Assembly: GCA_008729055.1 (NCBI GenBank)
Contig: SDUX01000007.1
Span: forward strand, 4,943,409 to 5,007,408
Length of the DNA: 64,000 nucleotides
Source of the DNA: Pyropia haitanensis
Taxonomy: Eukaryota; Rhodophyta; Bangiophyceae; Bangiales; Bangiaceae
Direction of reading: 5' to 3'
Positions 32,931-43,753 of this stretch are shown in pieces. The notes under the pieces were generated by a model. The model saw only the letters and a program-made list of their open reading frames with translations. It did no database searches and was not told the DNA's origin. The translations under genes were made by a program, and so were the position numbers. Each line of letters begins with the position of its first letter. Position 1 is the first letter of the stretch.

Positions 32931-33345
32931 GTGGGGCCGGGGCGGGGCGCGGCCCGGCACGGGGGGCGGGAGGGCTGGCGCGACGCGCCACGCGGGACAG
33001 GGGGGTATCACAGCCTGGCACGGGGGGCGGGGGGGGGTTGGGGCGGCGCGCCACGCGGGCGTGGCGGGGGGGGGGCGGGCGCGGCGTGCCACGCGGGGGT
33101 GGCAGGGGGGGGGGGGCGCGGCGTGCCACGCGGGGCAGGGGGGTGGCGCCGCCTGGCACGGCGGGCGGGGGGGGGGGGGCGCGGCCTTGCACAGGGGGCG
33201 GGGGCATGGCGGTACGTGGCACAAGAGCGCAGTGGGGGGGGACGACGCCTCGCGCGGGGGGCTGGGGAGGAGCGCCCCGTGTGGCACGGGGGGGTGGGGG
33301 GATCGCGGGATGGCACGCGGGGCAGGGGAGTGGGGCTGCGAGGCA
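32931..33345. repeat. Right subterminal GC array
   Basis: At least four copies of a unit near GCGGCGTGCCACGCGGGGG with G-runs (starts near 33043, 33080, 33117), inverted relative to the left array. Runs of up to 13 G are included. Confidence 0.65.
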
Positions 33346-33627
33346 TACAGTGCGGCGCCATACCCAGTCTGGCCCCCTGTCCAAAATGTCATGGGACCAA
33401 GCGGCGCCTCCCTGGACAGGGCCCACCGCCCTGCCAGCGAGCGTCGGGCCGGCCCATCAGGCGAGACGTTGATTCCGTGCACCAGCCGGTGTGGCAGCGG
33501 GGCCATCGCGCGCGGCCGTGGCCGGTTGATGTCTGACTTTCGGCGTCGATGAATCCTCCTCGACTCTTGCCGCAACCTCCCCGAAAGGGACACAGATGTG
33601 TCCAATCGGCCAAATCAGACGCTCCAT

Positions 33628-33698
33628 CTGGTCGGAACGCGCCCGGACGTTCCCCATACTGGCCGAGTATGGGGACAGCCCGACTGCGTTCCGACCAG
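33628..33698. repeat. Nested perfect palindrome
   Basis: The outer arms CTGGTCGGAACGC (33628-33640) and their exact complement (33686-33698) enclose inner arms CCCCATACT (33652-33660) and AGTATGGGG (33666-33674) around a 5-base loop. It could fold as a hairpin or be a small inverted-repeat element or protein-binding site. Confidence 0.85.
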
Positions 33699-33762
33699 AA
33701 AGTTTGTTGATTCAGATGGACTTACTTCTTGCAACATAAATCTGGCGAAAATCGCAATAAAC

Positions 33763-33819
33763 CGTATGGGGAACGCGCATTGCTGTTTGGAGCGTTCCGG
33801 GCCCGATCTTCCCCATACG
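33763..33819. repeat. Second inverted repeat sharing the same words
   Basis: CGTATGGGGAACGC at 33763-33776 is mirrored by GCGTTCC at 33792-33798 and CCCCATACG at 33811-33819. It reuses the words CCCCATAC and GCGTTCC of the palindrome 65 bp upstream, and lies just before the ATG at 33838. Confidence 0.7.
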
Positions 33820-33837
33820 AGCCCGATATGAAAGATT

Positions 33838-36800
33838 ATGAAAGATTCTGACTTTATTCAAGCAACTATGAAAATATATGCAGGTCGGAACGTGACTGTT
33901 CGTTGCACCCTTAGCCCGGGCAACAGCTGCCCCGGTCGTCACCTCCCATGTGTGCCCATTGTGGAGGTGCGCAGCGGGGCGGTTGCGGCTCCGCCTTTCC
34001 CCCGCCTGTGCACGTCAGCCAACATGTCGCGTCCGGGTGTCTCCGGGACGACACGGGCTACCTCAACGGGCTTTGTCGGCGGGGTGTCGCCACTGCGTCT
34101 GCTCGCGGGCAGCTGCGTCAGCTTCGGTGCTGCTCTGCCTAATGCTGGCTACATGACTGTGCACCCTCGTCTGGCACGTGTGAAGCATGGCAAGGTCCAG
34201 TTTGGGGTCCGGGGCCCGCGTGTCCTTCCCTTCCCTGGGCGGCGGCTTGAAGCAGCAGCAACGAGGTGTCTTCAAATGCGAGCAGATCCAAGTGTGGGAG
34301 GCGCTGGACGTCCAGACGGAGAACAAGGTGGAGTGGAACCGACCGTGCCTCCGTCTTCCTCTCCGTCCACGCCTGAACCTGCGCCGGTGCCCCCCTCTAC
34401 ACCCACGCCTTCACCCGCGCCCCCGTCTACGTCTGCGCCTGCGCCCCCATCTACGCCTGCACCCGCGCCCCCGTGTGCCGCTACACCCGCGCCCTCGTGT
34501 GCGGCTACACCCGCGCCCCCGTCTGCGGCTACACCCGCGCCCCCGTCTACACCTGCGCCCGCGCCCCCGTCTGTGGCTATAACCGCGCCCCCGTCTGCGG
34601 CGACACCCGCGACCCCGTCTGCGGCTACACCCGCACCCCCGTCTGCGGCTACTCCCGCGCCCTCGTCCCAGCCTCCAGCTGTACTGGAAGACGCGGCTGC
34701 GCTTCAGGTGCGAGCTGACTCGCATTGGCGGACTGCCGCGACGTACGTAAGGATGTCCGAGGCGGCTACAGACCCAGATGCGAGCGAGGCCTTTGCCCTC
34801 GCATCCGTTAAGCAGACGGTCCAGGCCGCGCGTCTACAGGAGCTATCAGAGCGCCTGCGGGAGCAGGCAGTGGTGGATCAGACAAAGGGACCTGTCTACC
34901 GTACGCTGCACAAGCTGAAGCTGCTGCGGAATCCTAACGTGCAACAAGACCGGTCACCGCCTGACTTTTCCCGCATCTTCATGCCGCATCCGTGGCGGCC
35001 CCGAGTGGATCTCGGGGACACGATTCCCCGTTTTTGGGATGAAGTGGTATGGCAAGTGACCAGTGCCCTACCTGTCCCCGCCCCCGGCCTTGAAGACGGG
35101 GAGGGTAAAGAGGACCAGATTTCACCTGGACGCCTGCCGCTGCTGTACCTGTTGTCATCTTTTGGTCGTGGCAAGACGCTCTTCCTCCGAGAAGCTGCCG
35201 ACTACCTGCATGCTGCTGACGATCGTGCGACCATCACTAGAGCTAGCCGCACTGTGCGCGGCCGTCGGGTTGTCGTGCTGGCAGCCAACTTCAACGGCAA
35301 TTTCGTCGTCCAGACCCAGGAGGTGAATGGGCTGGAGAGCCGCACTGACGAGTTTGGGTCCAACTTTTACCTGCTGCTCTACGTGCGCGTCCTCTTCAAC
35401 GAGCTGGCCATGATGGAGGCACCGTCCCAGAACTTCACTCGCTTCCTCAAGCACTTCTACGAAGATTATGAGCATCGTCGCTTCAACTTCCGGGACGTGT
35501 ACGAGGAAGCACGAGAGCTGGTGGCTACGCGAGCTGGCCGGGGCTCGAGCCGCGATGTCGTGGTGCTACTGGTGGACGAGATGGCGAAGCTGCGTGCCCA
35601 GACTGGCGGAGCGCTCTGCTCGAAGCTGGGAATGGACATCAGCTACTCGATCAGGTCCGAGTGCTGCTCCTTGCCGGAGGCTGGGTCTGGGCTTGGCCTG
35701 GCTTGCTGCACAGCCATGGAGTCTGCCTTCATGTTGGCGGAGCGCTCGGCATCTGGACGGGATGCCGACCCTGTGGATTGCATTCCTCCTGGCTCCGTAC
35801 TGGCGCAGATGCTCCGTTTGCGGGACGCTATGCGCCTGGGTGCTGGTGATGACATGGTCTTTGACTGGTCGCAGACTGGTGCAGGACGAGCTGCCGTCTC
35901 CCCCGAGGCTGATCACACGGCTGTCGCCATGGTCCTACTGGGCGGCGTGCTCTGGCGCTCCTGTGAGCTCCTTGCGATCGAGCTGCAGGGCAGGAGTCGT
36001 GACTCCTCGGTGACGGACATGCTGAACCGCGTGCAGAAGAAGCTCGTGACGGACTCGGGCGGCCGGAAGCTGGGCTTTGCGTCATTGTGGGCCAACGAGA
36101 ATGCCATCTTCCGCGACCATGTGCTTGCTGCCACGCTTCTTGCGGAGGCTGTGTCTGAGAGTGCCCGCGTGATCCCGACGAGTGATCAGGCGCTACCTGG
36201 ACCGGATGCGGAGGAGCCTGTGACCAAGCCCGTGTCGAAGCCTGGGACCAAGCCCGTGTCGGAGCCTGTGACGGAACCCGTGTCGGAGCCTCTGACGGAA
36301 CCCGTGTCGGAGCCTGTGACGGAACCCGTGTCGGAGCCTGTGATGGAGCCCGTGTCGGAGCCTGTGACCTCAAGAGAAGAGGTGCTGGCCTTACGCGCGA
36401 AGCTGGCGATGGAGGTGTGGGAGCGCACCAACAACATGTCACTGGACGGGCTCACGTGGGGCAACACTGTTGCTCTCGGCCTCCTCACCTCCGGTCGAGC
36501 GTTGAAGTTCATCCCGGCCATGATCCCGCTGGTCCTGCTGAGAGCCCTACAGGACGAGAACTTGACGCCGTCTTCCAACCTGTGGGGAGCCCTGCAGGCC
36601 ATCACCCGCGAAGCTACTGCGTCGGCGGGGGACATATACGACGACGAGGGCACGCAACTGCGGACGGCCGTCAAGTATGCTTGGTGCGGATGGGAGCTGT
36701 TTTTGCTGCGCTGGGAGCACCTCATCTCGGCTGCGCGGGCATTGCGACCCCATGCTTGGCGGTCTGTGACTTTTGCGGGTCTGTACGGACGCCAGCCACA

Positions 36801-37455
36801 TGCTCCTTGTTACCAGGGACGAAGCCCGCTGCTGCAACAAGTCTTGGTGAACGCCGCTGTGGAACGGACTGGTGTTATTTTCCTGCGTGGTGCTGGTGAG
36901 AAGGCGGCGGACCCGTCGGCGGTCACCCTTGACGATCTACTCTCTGGTCGCGTACCTGATCACGAGATGTTGCGCACGGTCTACAAGCTACCGAATGGCA
37001 CGGCGTCGTTGGACGGCGTGTGCTTCTACAAGGCTGTCAGCTCCGTGCCAGGTGTCGTTGTGGAGGGAGAGCTGGTTGCTGTCTTCCTCCAGGCCAAGTA
37101 CTCTGTGCCAACGGCGTCTACCTCGACAGGGAAGAAGAACGTGGAGGATTCATTGCACCTGTTGGGCGCCGTGGATGGGGATGCGGACAAGCAAGAGCGG
37201 ACCCTGTTTGGTGACAAGATGATCTCGGACAAGTGGCGGCGGCGGTCGGTGTTTGTGTACGCCTGCATGCGCAAGGTCTCTTCCACGACAAAGGCACTAG
37301 CTGGACCTTTGGCTCCTCAGACCTTTGTCCTGGGCGAGGACGACCTGAAGAGGCTGCTGGGAGCGACGCTCTTTTATATCGCCCGGGCCCTCTATATTTT
37401 TCACCCACCACAGCCGACTCCTCCATCCAGCCCTGCGACGGCTGCTGGTGCCTGA
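33838..37455 (+). CDS. Crinkler/RHS (CR)-type NTPase plus REase-fold protein
   Basis: A single intact frame of 1205 residues. Residues 170-285 are (TPAPPSA)n-like Pro/Thr/Ala repeats. A P-loop NTPase domain follows, with LLSSFGRGKT ending at residue 447 (first Gly replaced by Ser) and a Walker B-like VVVLLVDE with D580 and E581. Residues about 795-845 are repeats of EPVSEPVT. The C-terminal part has a restriction-endonuclease-like signature: D1059 in SLDGVCFY and Q1085-A-K1087 in VFLQAKYS. An NTPase plus REase-fold nuclease is the layout described for transposon-derived CR proteins in many eukaryotes. A shorter start at ATG 34024 is possible, since residues 1-62 look like leader. No secretion signal is evident. 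Whether it is a transposon gene, a conflict or effector protein, or a domesticated one is open. Confidence 0.6.
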   Translation: MKDSDFIQATMKIYAGRNVTVRCTLSPGNSCPGRHLPCVPIVEVRSGAVAAPPFPRLCTSANMSRPGVSGTTRATSTGFVGGVSPLRLLAGSCVSFGAALPNAGYMTVHPRLARVKHGKVQFGVRGPRVLPFPGRRLEAAATRCLQMRADPSVGGAGRPDGEQGGVEPTVPPSSSPSTPEPAPVPPSTPTPSPAPPSTSAPAPPSTPAPAPPCAATPAPSCAATPAPPSAATPAPPSTPAPAPPSVAITAPPSAATPATPSAATPAPPSAATPAPSSQPPAVLEDAAALQVRADSHWRTAATYVRMSEAATDPDASEAFALASVKQTVQAARLQELSERLREQAVVDQTKGPVYRTLHKLKLLRNPNVQQDRSPPDFSRIFMPHPWRPRVDLGDTIPRFWDEVVWQVTSALPVPAPGLEDGEGKEDQISPGRLPLLYLLSSFGRGKTLFLREAADYLHAADDRATITRASRTVRGRRVVVLAANFNGNFVVQTQEVNGLESRTDEFGSNFYLLLYVRVLFNELAMMEAPSQNFTRFLKHFYEDYEHRRFNFRDVYEEARELVATRAGRGSSRDVVVLLVDEMAKLRAQTGGALCSKLGMDISYSIRSECCSLPEAGSGLGLACCTAMESAFMLAERSASGRDADPVDCIPPGSVLAQMLRLRDAMRLGAGDDMVFDWSQTGAGRAAVSPEADHTAVAMVLLGGVLWRSCELLAIELQGRSRDSSVTDMLNRVQKKLVTDSGGRKLGFASLWANENAIFRDHVLAATLLAEAVSESARVIPTSDQALPGPDAEEPVTKPVSKPGTKPVSEPVTEPVSEPLTEPVSEPVTEPVSEPVMEPVSEPVTSREEVLALRAKLAMEVWERTNNMSLDGLTWGNTVALGLLTSGRALKFIPAMIPLVLLRALQDENLTPSSNLWGALQAITREATASAGDIYDDEGTQLRTAVKYAWCGWELFLLRWEHLISAARALRPHAWRSVTFAGLYGRQPHAPCYQGRSPLLQQVLVNAAVERTGVIFLRGAGEKAADPSAVTLDDLLSGRVPDHEMLRTVYKLPNGTASLDGVCFYKAVSSVPGVVVEGELVAVFLQAKYSVPTASTSTGKKNVEDSLHLLGAVDGDADKQERTLFGDKMISDKWRRRSVFVYACMRKVSSTTKALAGPLAPQTFVLGEDDLKRLLGATLFYIARALYIFHPPQPTPPSSPATAAGA

Positions 37456-38865
37456 CGTGCTGCGCCGAGGATCGCGTGTCTTTCTACCCACCTCTCTTCT
37501 GTGGAAGCGTCCCCGCCGCTGCCCCCGCTGCCGCCGCTGCAGCGGCGGCCGCGGAGATTGAGGGCGTGCCAGCCACCAAGGAGTCAAGGCTCCCCCCTGC
37601 CGGCCAAGCGCGGTGCGGCGGGTGCCGCCGCCCCTGCCGCCGCCACGGGTCCGATGTTGTCTGACGCTGCGTGTGCAGCACGTGCTGTTTTTCGGACAGC
37701 ACATCACCAGGCTGCTAAGGACGTGGCCGCGGTGGCGGCGGCGGCAGCGGGCGCTTGCGCCCACGTGGGGGGCGATGCTGCCCTTTTTGCACAGGTCGAG
37801 GAGGCCGGGACGGGCGCGTCGGGTGCCCAGGCGAGGGCGGCTGCGCCCGGCGGCGGTCGTTTTGGCCGCGGCAGACGATGCCTGGTTGCGGGAGGCGGGC
37901 GCCGCCGCCGCGGCCGCCCCCTCCCCCCTCTCCGAGGCCGCCAACCCCCTGTTCCGCCGGATGCCCAACTGCAGTGCTGCTACTGCCGCCAAGGTCCCGA
38001 GTGGCGCCCCTCTGGCTGGCCTAACCGCCTACGACGCCGCTGCGCTGGCAGCGGTCCTGTCTGCCGGATTTACCACGGGCGCCGTCGACGTGGCCGTTGC
38101 GGTCGCGGCTCTGGACCTCTAAACTGTGCGGGTGTTGTGGTGGCTTGTGCTGGACACCTGCTGAGCCAACGCCCCCGCCGGTTAGGTGGTGTGGTCGGTG
38201 TGGATGCGAGCGGTGCTGGTGGCCGTCTTCACAAGGGGGGCTCCGCAGCCGCCGGAGGGGCGCCCGCTCGAAACGGCCTCCGTAGTGCGGGTGTGGAAGG
38301 CGGGGCATTGGGGGGGGTCGGTGGCTTACTGGCGCTTCTGAAAGGCAAGCTCCGGCCACTGCTGAGGGTGAGCGAACGTGGAGCGGGATGTGAGGTGCGA
38401 GCTGCAGCGGGGGGAGTGTCCTGGGAGCAAGACAAAGGGGGGAAACGGACGAATGTCGAGCCTCTTCCCAACTAGGCGCCTGTGAGCGGGGTGGGTAGTG
38501 TGGCGCGGTTGCTGCGGAGGGAGGGAGCGGGTGCGGCGCCCGTGGAGCGCGGCGGCGGGAGCCCTACCGCCAGTGAAGGCCTTTCGCCTCTGGGTGCTCT
38601 GGCGGTCAAATAGAGCGACATCGGCGCGCTTCCTCTCCAGCGGTGGCACTGGTCGGATGCGTATGAGGCGGGGGGGACGGAAAAGGGTGAGGAGGCGGGG
38701 TGTCCCGTCGGGGTGTGCGTGTAGCCGGGGGGCGGCACGGCCCAGCCACCCTGCGCGGACGTTGTCTGGGCGGTGTGCGGTGAGGTGTCACCTCTTTTTT
38801 TTCTTTCGCCCCTCACGACGGCCCCAGTTGTGGGCGAGGAGGGGGTGCCCACGCCACCGCCGCAG
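37456..38865. other. GC-rich stretch without a convincing gene
   Basis: Ala-rich frames occur on both strands (for example the plus-strand reading ending at 38122 with an Ala/Val-rich tail). Frame agreement is poor and I recognise no family. Confidence 0.35.
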
Positions 38866-39951
38866 CTACCGCGGCCGCTGCCGCCGCGGCGGCGGCGGCC
38901 GCAGCGCAGTCTGGTAGGGGCACTCTACGCCGCACAAGGTGCATAGAAAGCAGCGGCGGGCGGGGGGGCGGGGGCGCCGAGGGCGGCGGCGGTGCCGGCG
39001 GCGGCGGCAGCGGCGGCGGCGGTGCCGGCGGCGGCGGCAGCGGCGGCGGCGGCGGGGGCGACGGGAGCGGCGGCCGCCGCCCCCGCCGCCCCCACCCGCT
39101 TCGCGTGGGGTCGCCCCTCCAGGTGGGACTCGAGAGCCGCCGCGCTGGGGCACTCCACCGCGCAGGGGGCGCAGAAGAAGCGACGGAGGCCGGGCCGGCC
39201 GCCGGCAACGGCGGCGGCCTCGGCCGCAGCCGCCGCCGGCGGGCCCGCCGCTCCCCACCCCACCACCCCCACCCGCCGCTCGTGGGTCTTGCCGCCCAGG
39301 TGGTCTGCGTACGGCACCGCCCCGTTGAGCTGCACGTCGCACAGGCCCAAGTAGTAGGGGGCGGCGGCGGGGGGGGCGGGGGAGGGCGCCCGCCGTTGGA
39401 GGGGGGGGGGGAGGGGGGCGGAGGGGGGGGGGGCGCCCGGGGTGGCCCGGCGGCAGCGGCCGCCGCCGCCGCCGCGGGGGGCGCCTCCCAGCCCCCGGCA
39501 CCGCGCGGCGGTGGGCCATCCCCCCACACGGAGTCCGCGGGCCACCCGTCCACGCCCGCCACTGCCGGCGGCGGCGCGCCCCAGCCCCACACCTCGGACG
39601 CGGACGGCGGCGGCGGCGGCGGCGCGCCCCCCTCGGACGCGGGCGGGGGCGGGGGCAGGCCAGCCCTCCCCCCAGAGGGGGCACTTCTGCCGCCCACGCC
39701 CGGCCGGGCGGGGCAGCGTCCCAGGTGAGCCACTTTGGGCCGCCCGGCGGGGCGGCCGCCGCCCCCGCCACCGTGCCGACCGCGCGGGCGGGGTCGGCGG
39801 CGGGGGGCCGCTGGGCCAACTGTAGCTGCAGCTGCCACTCAAGCGCCCGCAGCGCCGTCAGAGAGACCCCCGCGCCGCCCGCCGCCGACGCGTGCGGCTG
39901 AGGCGCGGCGGCGGGGGCGCCCCAGCCGCCGTCGCCGCCACCCCTCCTCAA
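38866..39951 (-). pseudogene. Zinc-finger protein remnant (U1/JAZ-type fingers)
   Basis: On the minus strand two finger-like segments are in one frame: CDVQLNGAVPYADHLGGKTH (first Cys of the pair missing) at about 39.33-39.27 kb, and CAPC-x12-H-x5-H at about 39.18-39.10 kb. A third start, CTLCGVECP, lies near 38.95 kb in another frame and has no His pair. The spacing C-x2-C-x12-H-x5-H is that of U1C/JAZ/ZFR fingers. The rest is Pro/Ala/Gly-rich, with no frame open throughout. It is either a decayed gene or one with sequence errors in GC runs. Confidence 0.35.
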
Positions 39952-42094
39952 TGGGAAGCCCCCCTCCCTTCACAAAGGCCTCCCCGCCATAGGGCCCACC
40001 CCGCCCCCCCCATGGCCATCGCCCCCACCCCCATAAGGGGCGCCCGCCCCGCCACTCGGCGGGGCCAGCCCCCCCCCCGCGCCCCCCCGCCGTTTCCCCA
40101 CACCGCCGCCGCACTCGTCGTTGTGGTGGACCGGGTGGCGGCGGCGCTCACGAGGAGCCCCCCCCACCACTCCCCCTCGCCCCCCCCGCCGCCGCCGACG
40201 CCGCCGCCGCCACCACCACCGGGAGGGGTGGCCACCCCCCCCCCGCCCAGTCCCCCCCCCCTCCCGCTAGGAATGAACCCCGGCCGCCCCGCCGCCGTCG
40301 GCCCACCCGGCGGCGGACCCGCCGCCCCCGCCGCCCACCCCTGTGGCCGTCGACGGCGATGCCCCCACCGTGAAGGTGATACAGGCGACCGCTGCTGGCG
40401 CTGGCGCGGCCGCCTTCCAGCCCCCCCACCCCCCACCCCCTCCTCCCTCCGCCCCCACCGTCGCCCCCCGGCCCCCCCATTTCCTCCTTCACCGCGTCCG
40501 CCTCGCCCGTGATGACCAGGTAGGACACCATGGACCCCGCGGTGACCAGGTGCCAAATGGCCAGCCCCGGCGCGTACCCAACGACCGCCTCGTCGGGGAA
40601 GACTTGGTGGGTGAAGCGGGGGGCCGCCACGGGGGGCCCGCTCCCCCCGGAGGGGGGGGCGAGGTCCCCAGCGCCACGGGTATGTCGGCGGGGGAGCGGA
40701 TGAAGTAGGTGGTGAGGACGACGTTGGCTCAGAGGGGGGAGGGCATGGCGCCCATTGTGCGGGTGGGGGGGGGGGGGGAGGGGGGGGGCGGGGGGGGACA
40801 GCGGGGGGAAGGGGGGGGGAGCGGGTGCGCGGGGAGGGGGGGGGGTGGGTGCGCCCAGACGAGGAGGAGCGCGAGAGGCGGCGAGTGGGGAGGGGGGGTG
40901 TGGCGAGGGTGGTGCGTGCCGGGGGCGGCGGATGAACAGAGGGGGGGAGGGGTCCACGTGGGGGGAGGACGGGGATGGGGAGTGCGAGGACCTGTGCCGC
41001 TGGCAGCAGCGCCGTCGCGGTTGCTGAGCGGAACGACGCTGCGCGCGAGCACGGCCCCACGTTGGCGCGTTTTTTTATTTTCTCCCGCCCGTTTTGCGTG
41101 GGAATCCAATTTTCAAGGTTCCGTGCCGAAAATGGGAAGAGGGTGGAAAACGATTCGGGGAGGGCGCGCGCGGGGGATGGGGCAGTCGGTGGCGTGGTGT
41201 GTCGCGGCACGCCCAGGTGCGTCTCACCGCCGCCACTGCCGCGACACGGAGTGCGCATCCACCACAGTGACTGCGCGCTTTGGAGGGGGGGATGGCGTGG
41301 TGTCTAGCCGGTCCCTCTGGGTGGGCACACCGCCCTGCTCTCAGAGCGGGGGAACCCCGTCGCGCCGCGCCCCCGAGGGGGGGGCCTTTACGCAACGGGC
41401 AGCGGGGACGGCGGCATCTCCATAGGGGAGGACGCACCCGTCGTGTGGGTGCCGGCGCTGGCGGGTGTGGTGAAGGGCACGCAGTGACTCTGTCCGCTCG
41501 TCGGTGACGTGCGTGGCCGTCGGGGTGAGGGGCACGCGCATCCCTGGGTGTGTGGCGCGGGGAGATATGCTTGCGCTTCCACCCCTAACAAACATTGGCG
41601 CTGCCGCCCGCCACCGCTACAAGGTCCATCCTGAACCGGCGGTCGGGAAGGTGCTGGGGCTGAGACCCCCACCGGTGCCGGCGGAGGTGTGTGCGCCTCT
41701 GTAAGGCACGGAAGGGGCGCGTGTGCGCGGCAATTCCCGCCGGGGATGGTCGCCCCTCCCCAGGGCATGGCGCGCTGGGGATGGGCTTCTGCCTTTGGGT
41801 GGCCCGCCACGCACACCCACCGCCTGTGGATGAAGGTATGCCCGAGCAACGCGCGGCGGGGGGGGTGTGTGCCTACTTGCTCACAGCGGCTGAAACACAC
41901 GGGGCATGGACGGCGCACCTGAACCGACGGGGCGGGGTGTGGATGTGAAAAGCGCCCGCTGCGGGGACACTGCTCGCGGGCCGTGGGGGGCCGGAGCGGG
42001 CGGATGAGCTGGCAGGCCAGGAAAGGGGCGGCCTGGCGCAAAAATAGAACAGGAACAGAGAGAAAGGAACCCCCAGACCGCGTCCTGGCCTCCA
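39952..42094. other. GC-rich region with an unassigned coding-like segment
   Basis: On the minus strand, 40715-40480 reads ANVVLTTYFIRSPADIP and then, one frame over, FTHQVFPDEAVVGYAP followed by a hydrophobic, possibly membrane-spanning LAIWHLVTAGSMVSYLVI. This looks like protein rather than repeat, but I cannot name it. The rest is G/C homopolymers and low-complexity sequence. Confidence 0.3.
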
Positions 42095-43753
42095 TTGTCT
42101 AGACCGCCAGTGGGGGAGGAGGCCTTGCCGACCGACAAACCGCCGTTACAGTCATCATCAGCGGCGGCAGCGGTGGTGACGGTGCCGGACGTGGGCCGCG
42201 GCGGGTTCACTGGCGGTGTCATCCACCCGGCCGTCCAGGGAGGCACCCCGACTGCGGCACCCGCCACCATCCCACCCCCTTCCGCCGCACGTGCGGCGGC
42301 CGTCGCAGGGAGTCCACCGCGGCGGACCCCTCCAGCCGCCGTTACAGCGCCACCACCATCGCCGCTGCGGCATGGAAAGTCGCCGCCCACCCTTCACCGC
42401 TCACCGCGGGGGTCCTCGCCGGCGCGGGACCTCTCACCCCCTCCGTCGCGGCCGCGATGGCGCACGCTTGCGCCCGTCTCCGTCCAGGGAGTCTTTGTCT
42501 TCCCCTGGCTCGCCCGCTGCCGGCGCGCCCCCATCTCCCCCCCCAACCCCCCACTCCGCCGCCGCCGCCGCCGCCGCCGTCGAGGCTGTCAAGGCCGCCG
42601 CCGCCACCGTGGCCAGCGCACCAGCCCACCCGTCTGGCGAGCCCGCACCACCACCGCCGACGGGGGCTCCACCGCCGCCGAAGCCGCGGCCGCCACCACC
42701 GAGGTGGCCTCCCACACCCCGACCGGGTCGTCTGACACGGAGGCGGCCGCCGCGATGGCGGCCGCAGAGGGGGGGACCTGGCCCATGGGCCGTGGCCCGT
42801 GGCCACGCGGGCGCCCGACAGCGGCGTCTTCGACGGCCCTGCCGACGCCACGGCCGTGGCGCAGCACCATCGCCGTCGCCGCCGGGATCTGCCGCTGGTC
42901 TTCCCTTTCTCTCTGTCAGAGGCTGAGCTGGTGGCGCGGTGGTGGCGGCAGCGGGCAGTTCTGCCGGTGCTGGGTGCGGGGATGGGGGAGGTGGAGGAGG
43001 AGGGGGACTACATGATAAGGGGGGGGGGGAGGGCCGGAAGGGGGAGGGGGATGTTCGCGGGGGCGGTGGTGGCGGCGCCGCCGACAGTGGACGAGACGGC
43101 AGTGCCACGACCCCCACCTACGGCGGTGGCACAGAGGGGACTCTGCCGGCGGGCAGTGTTGACGGCGGCGGCGGCGGCGGCTGGAGGGGGCACCCCTCCG
43201 GCGGCGGACCGACGCGGGCAGAGCTGTGGCCGTCTGACGCGCCCGCCTCCCTCTGGCTCACGGACGGGGCGGCGGCGGCGGCGGCCGCCGCCGCCGCCGC
43301 CGCGGCCGCCCCCACTACCACCTCCTCACAGGTGGCGGCGGCGGCAGGGGCGGCGAGGGCGGTGGCAGCGGCGGTGATGGGGCGCGAACCCCCGCCCCGC
43401 CCTCCTTTCCCCCAGCGATGGCCTCCTCCCCCTCCCCCTTCCCCTCGCCCTCGCCCTCCCTCCCCCCCCCTGGGTGTACAGACCACATCCACCCATGGCG
43501 CGCGCTGGTCCGTCAGTGGCAGCAGCCCCACCGTGCCCGGCATTCCCACCAGAAGCAGCAGAACGCCAGCGCCGTGGCCTCTCGCGCCTGCTGCACCTGC
43601 AACCGTCCCTTCTTTGCCTACCTTGCGGCCTCAGGGCACGTCCACCAATGTGAGCCATGGCGGAGCCATAGCTCTGGTCATTTAAGAAAGCCACGTATGA
43701 CGACGTGGGGGCCTGTGGTTGGCGCAGAGGCTCGAACCATCCCTGAGCCATAG
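42095..43753 (+). pseudogene. Low-complexity protein remnant ending in a C2HC finger
   Basis: Pro/Arg/Ala-rich frames run on the plus strand with several frame changes. The last frame, ending at 43753, contains C-x2-C-x12-H-x3-C (first Cys codon at 43589, ending GHVHQC). This is the layout of zf-C2HC fingers, with the expected aromatic pair (RPFFAYL). I cannot define a start or a continuous product. Confidence 0.25.

Larger units (their letters stand above)
26341..33345. mobile_element. PIF/Harbinger element 1 (approximate extent)
   Basis: This is a two-gene DNA transposon. A Myb/SANT-like gene on plus (27419-29633) converges on a DDE transposase on minus (30873-32447), with 1.2 kb between them. 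GC-rich arrays bracket the genes in opposite orientation: 26497-26538 matches the reverse complement of 33116-33157 over 42 bp with about five mismatches. I could not fix the terminal inverted repeats or the 3-bp target duplication expected for this superfamily, so the ends given are those of the arrays. Confidence 0.65.
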
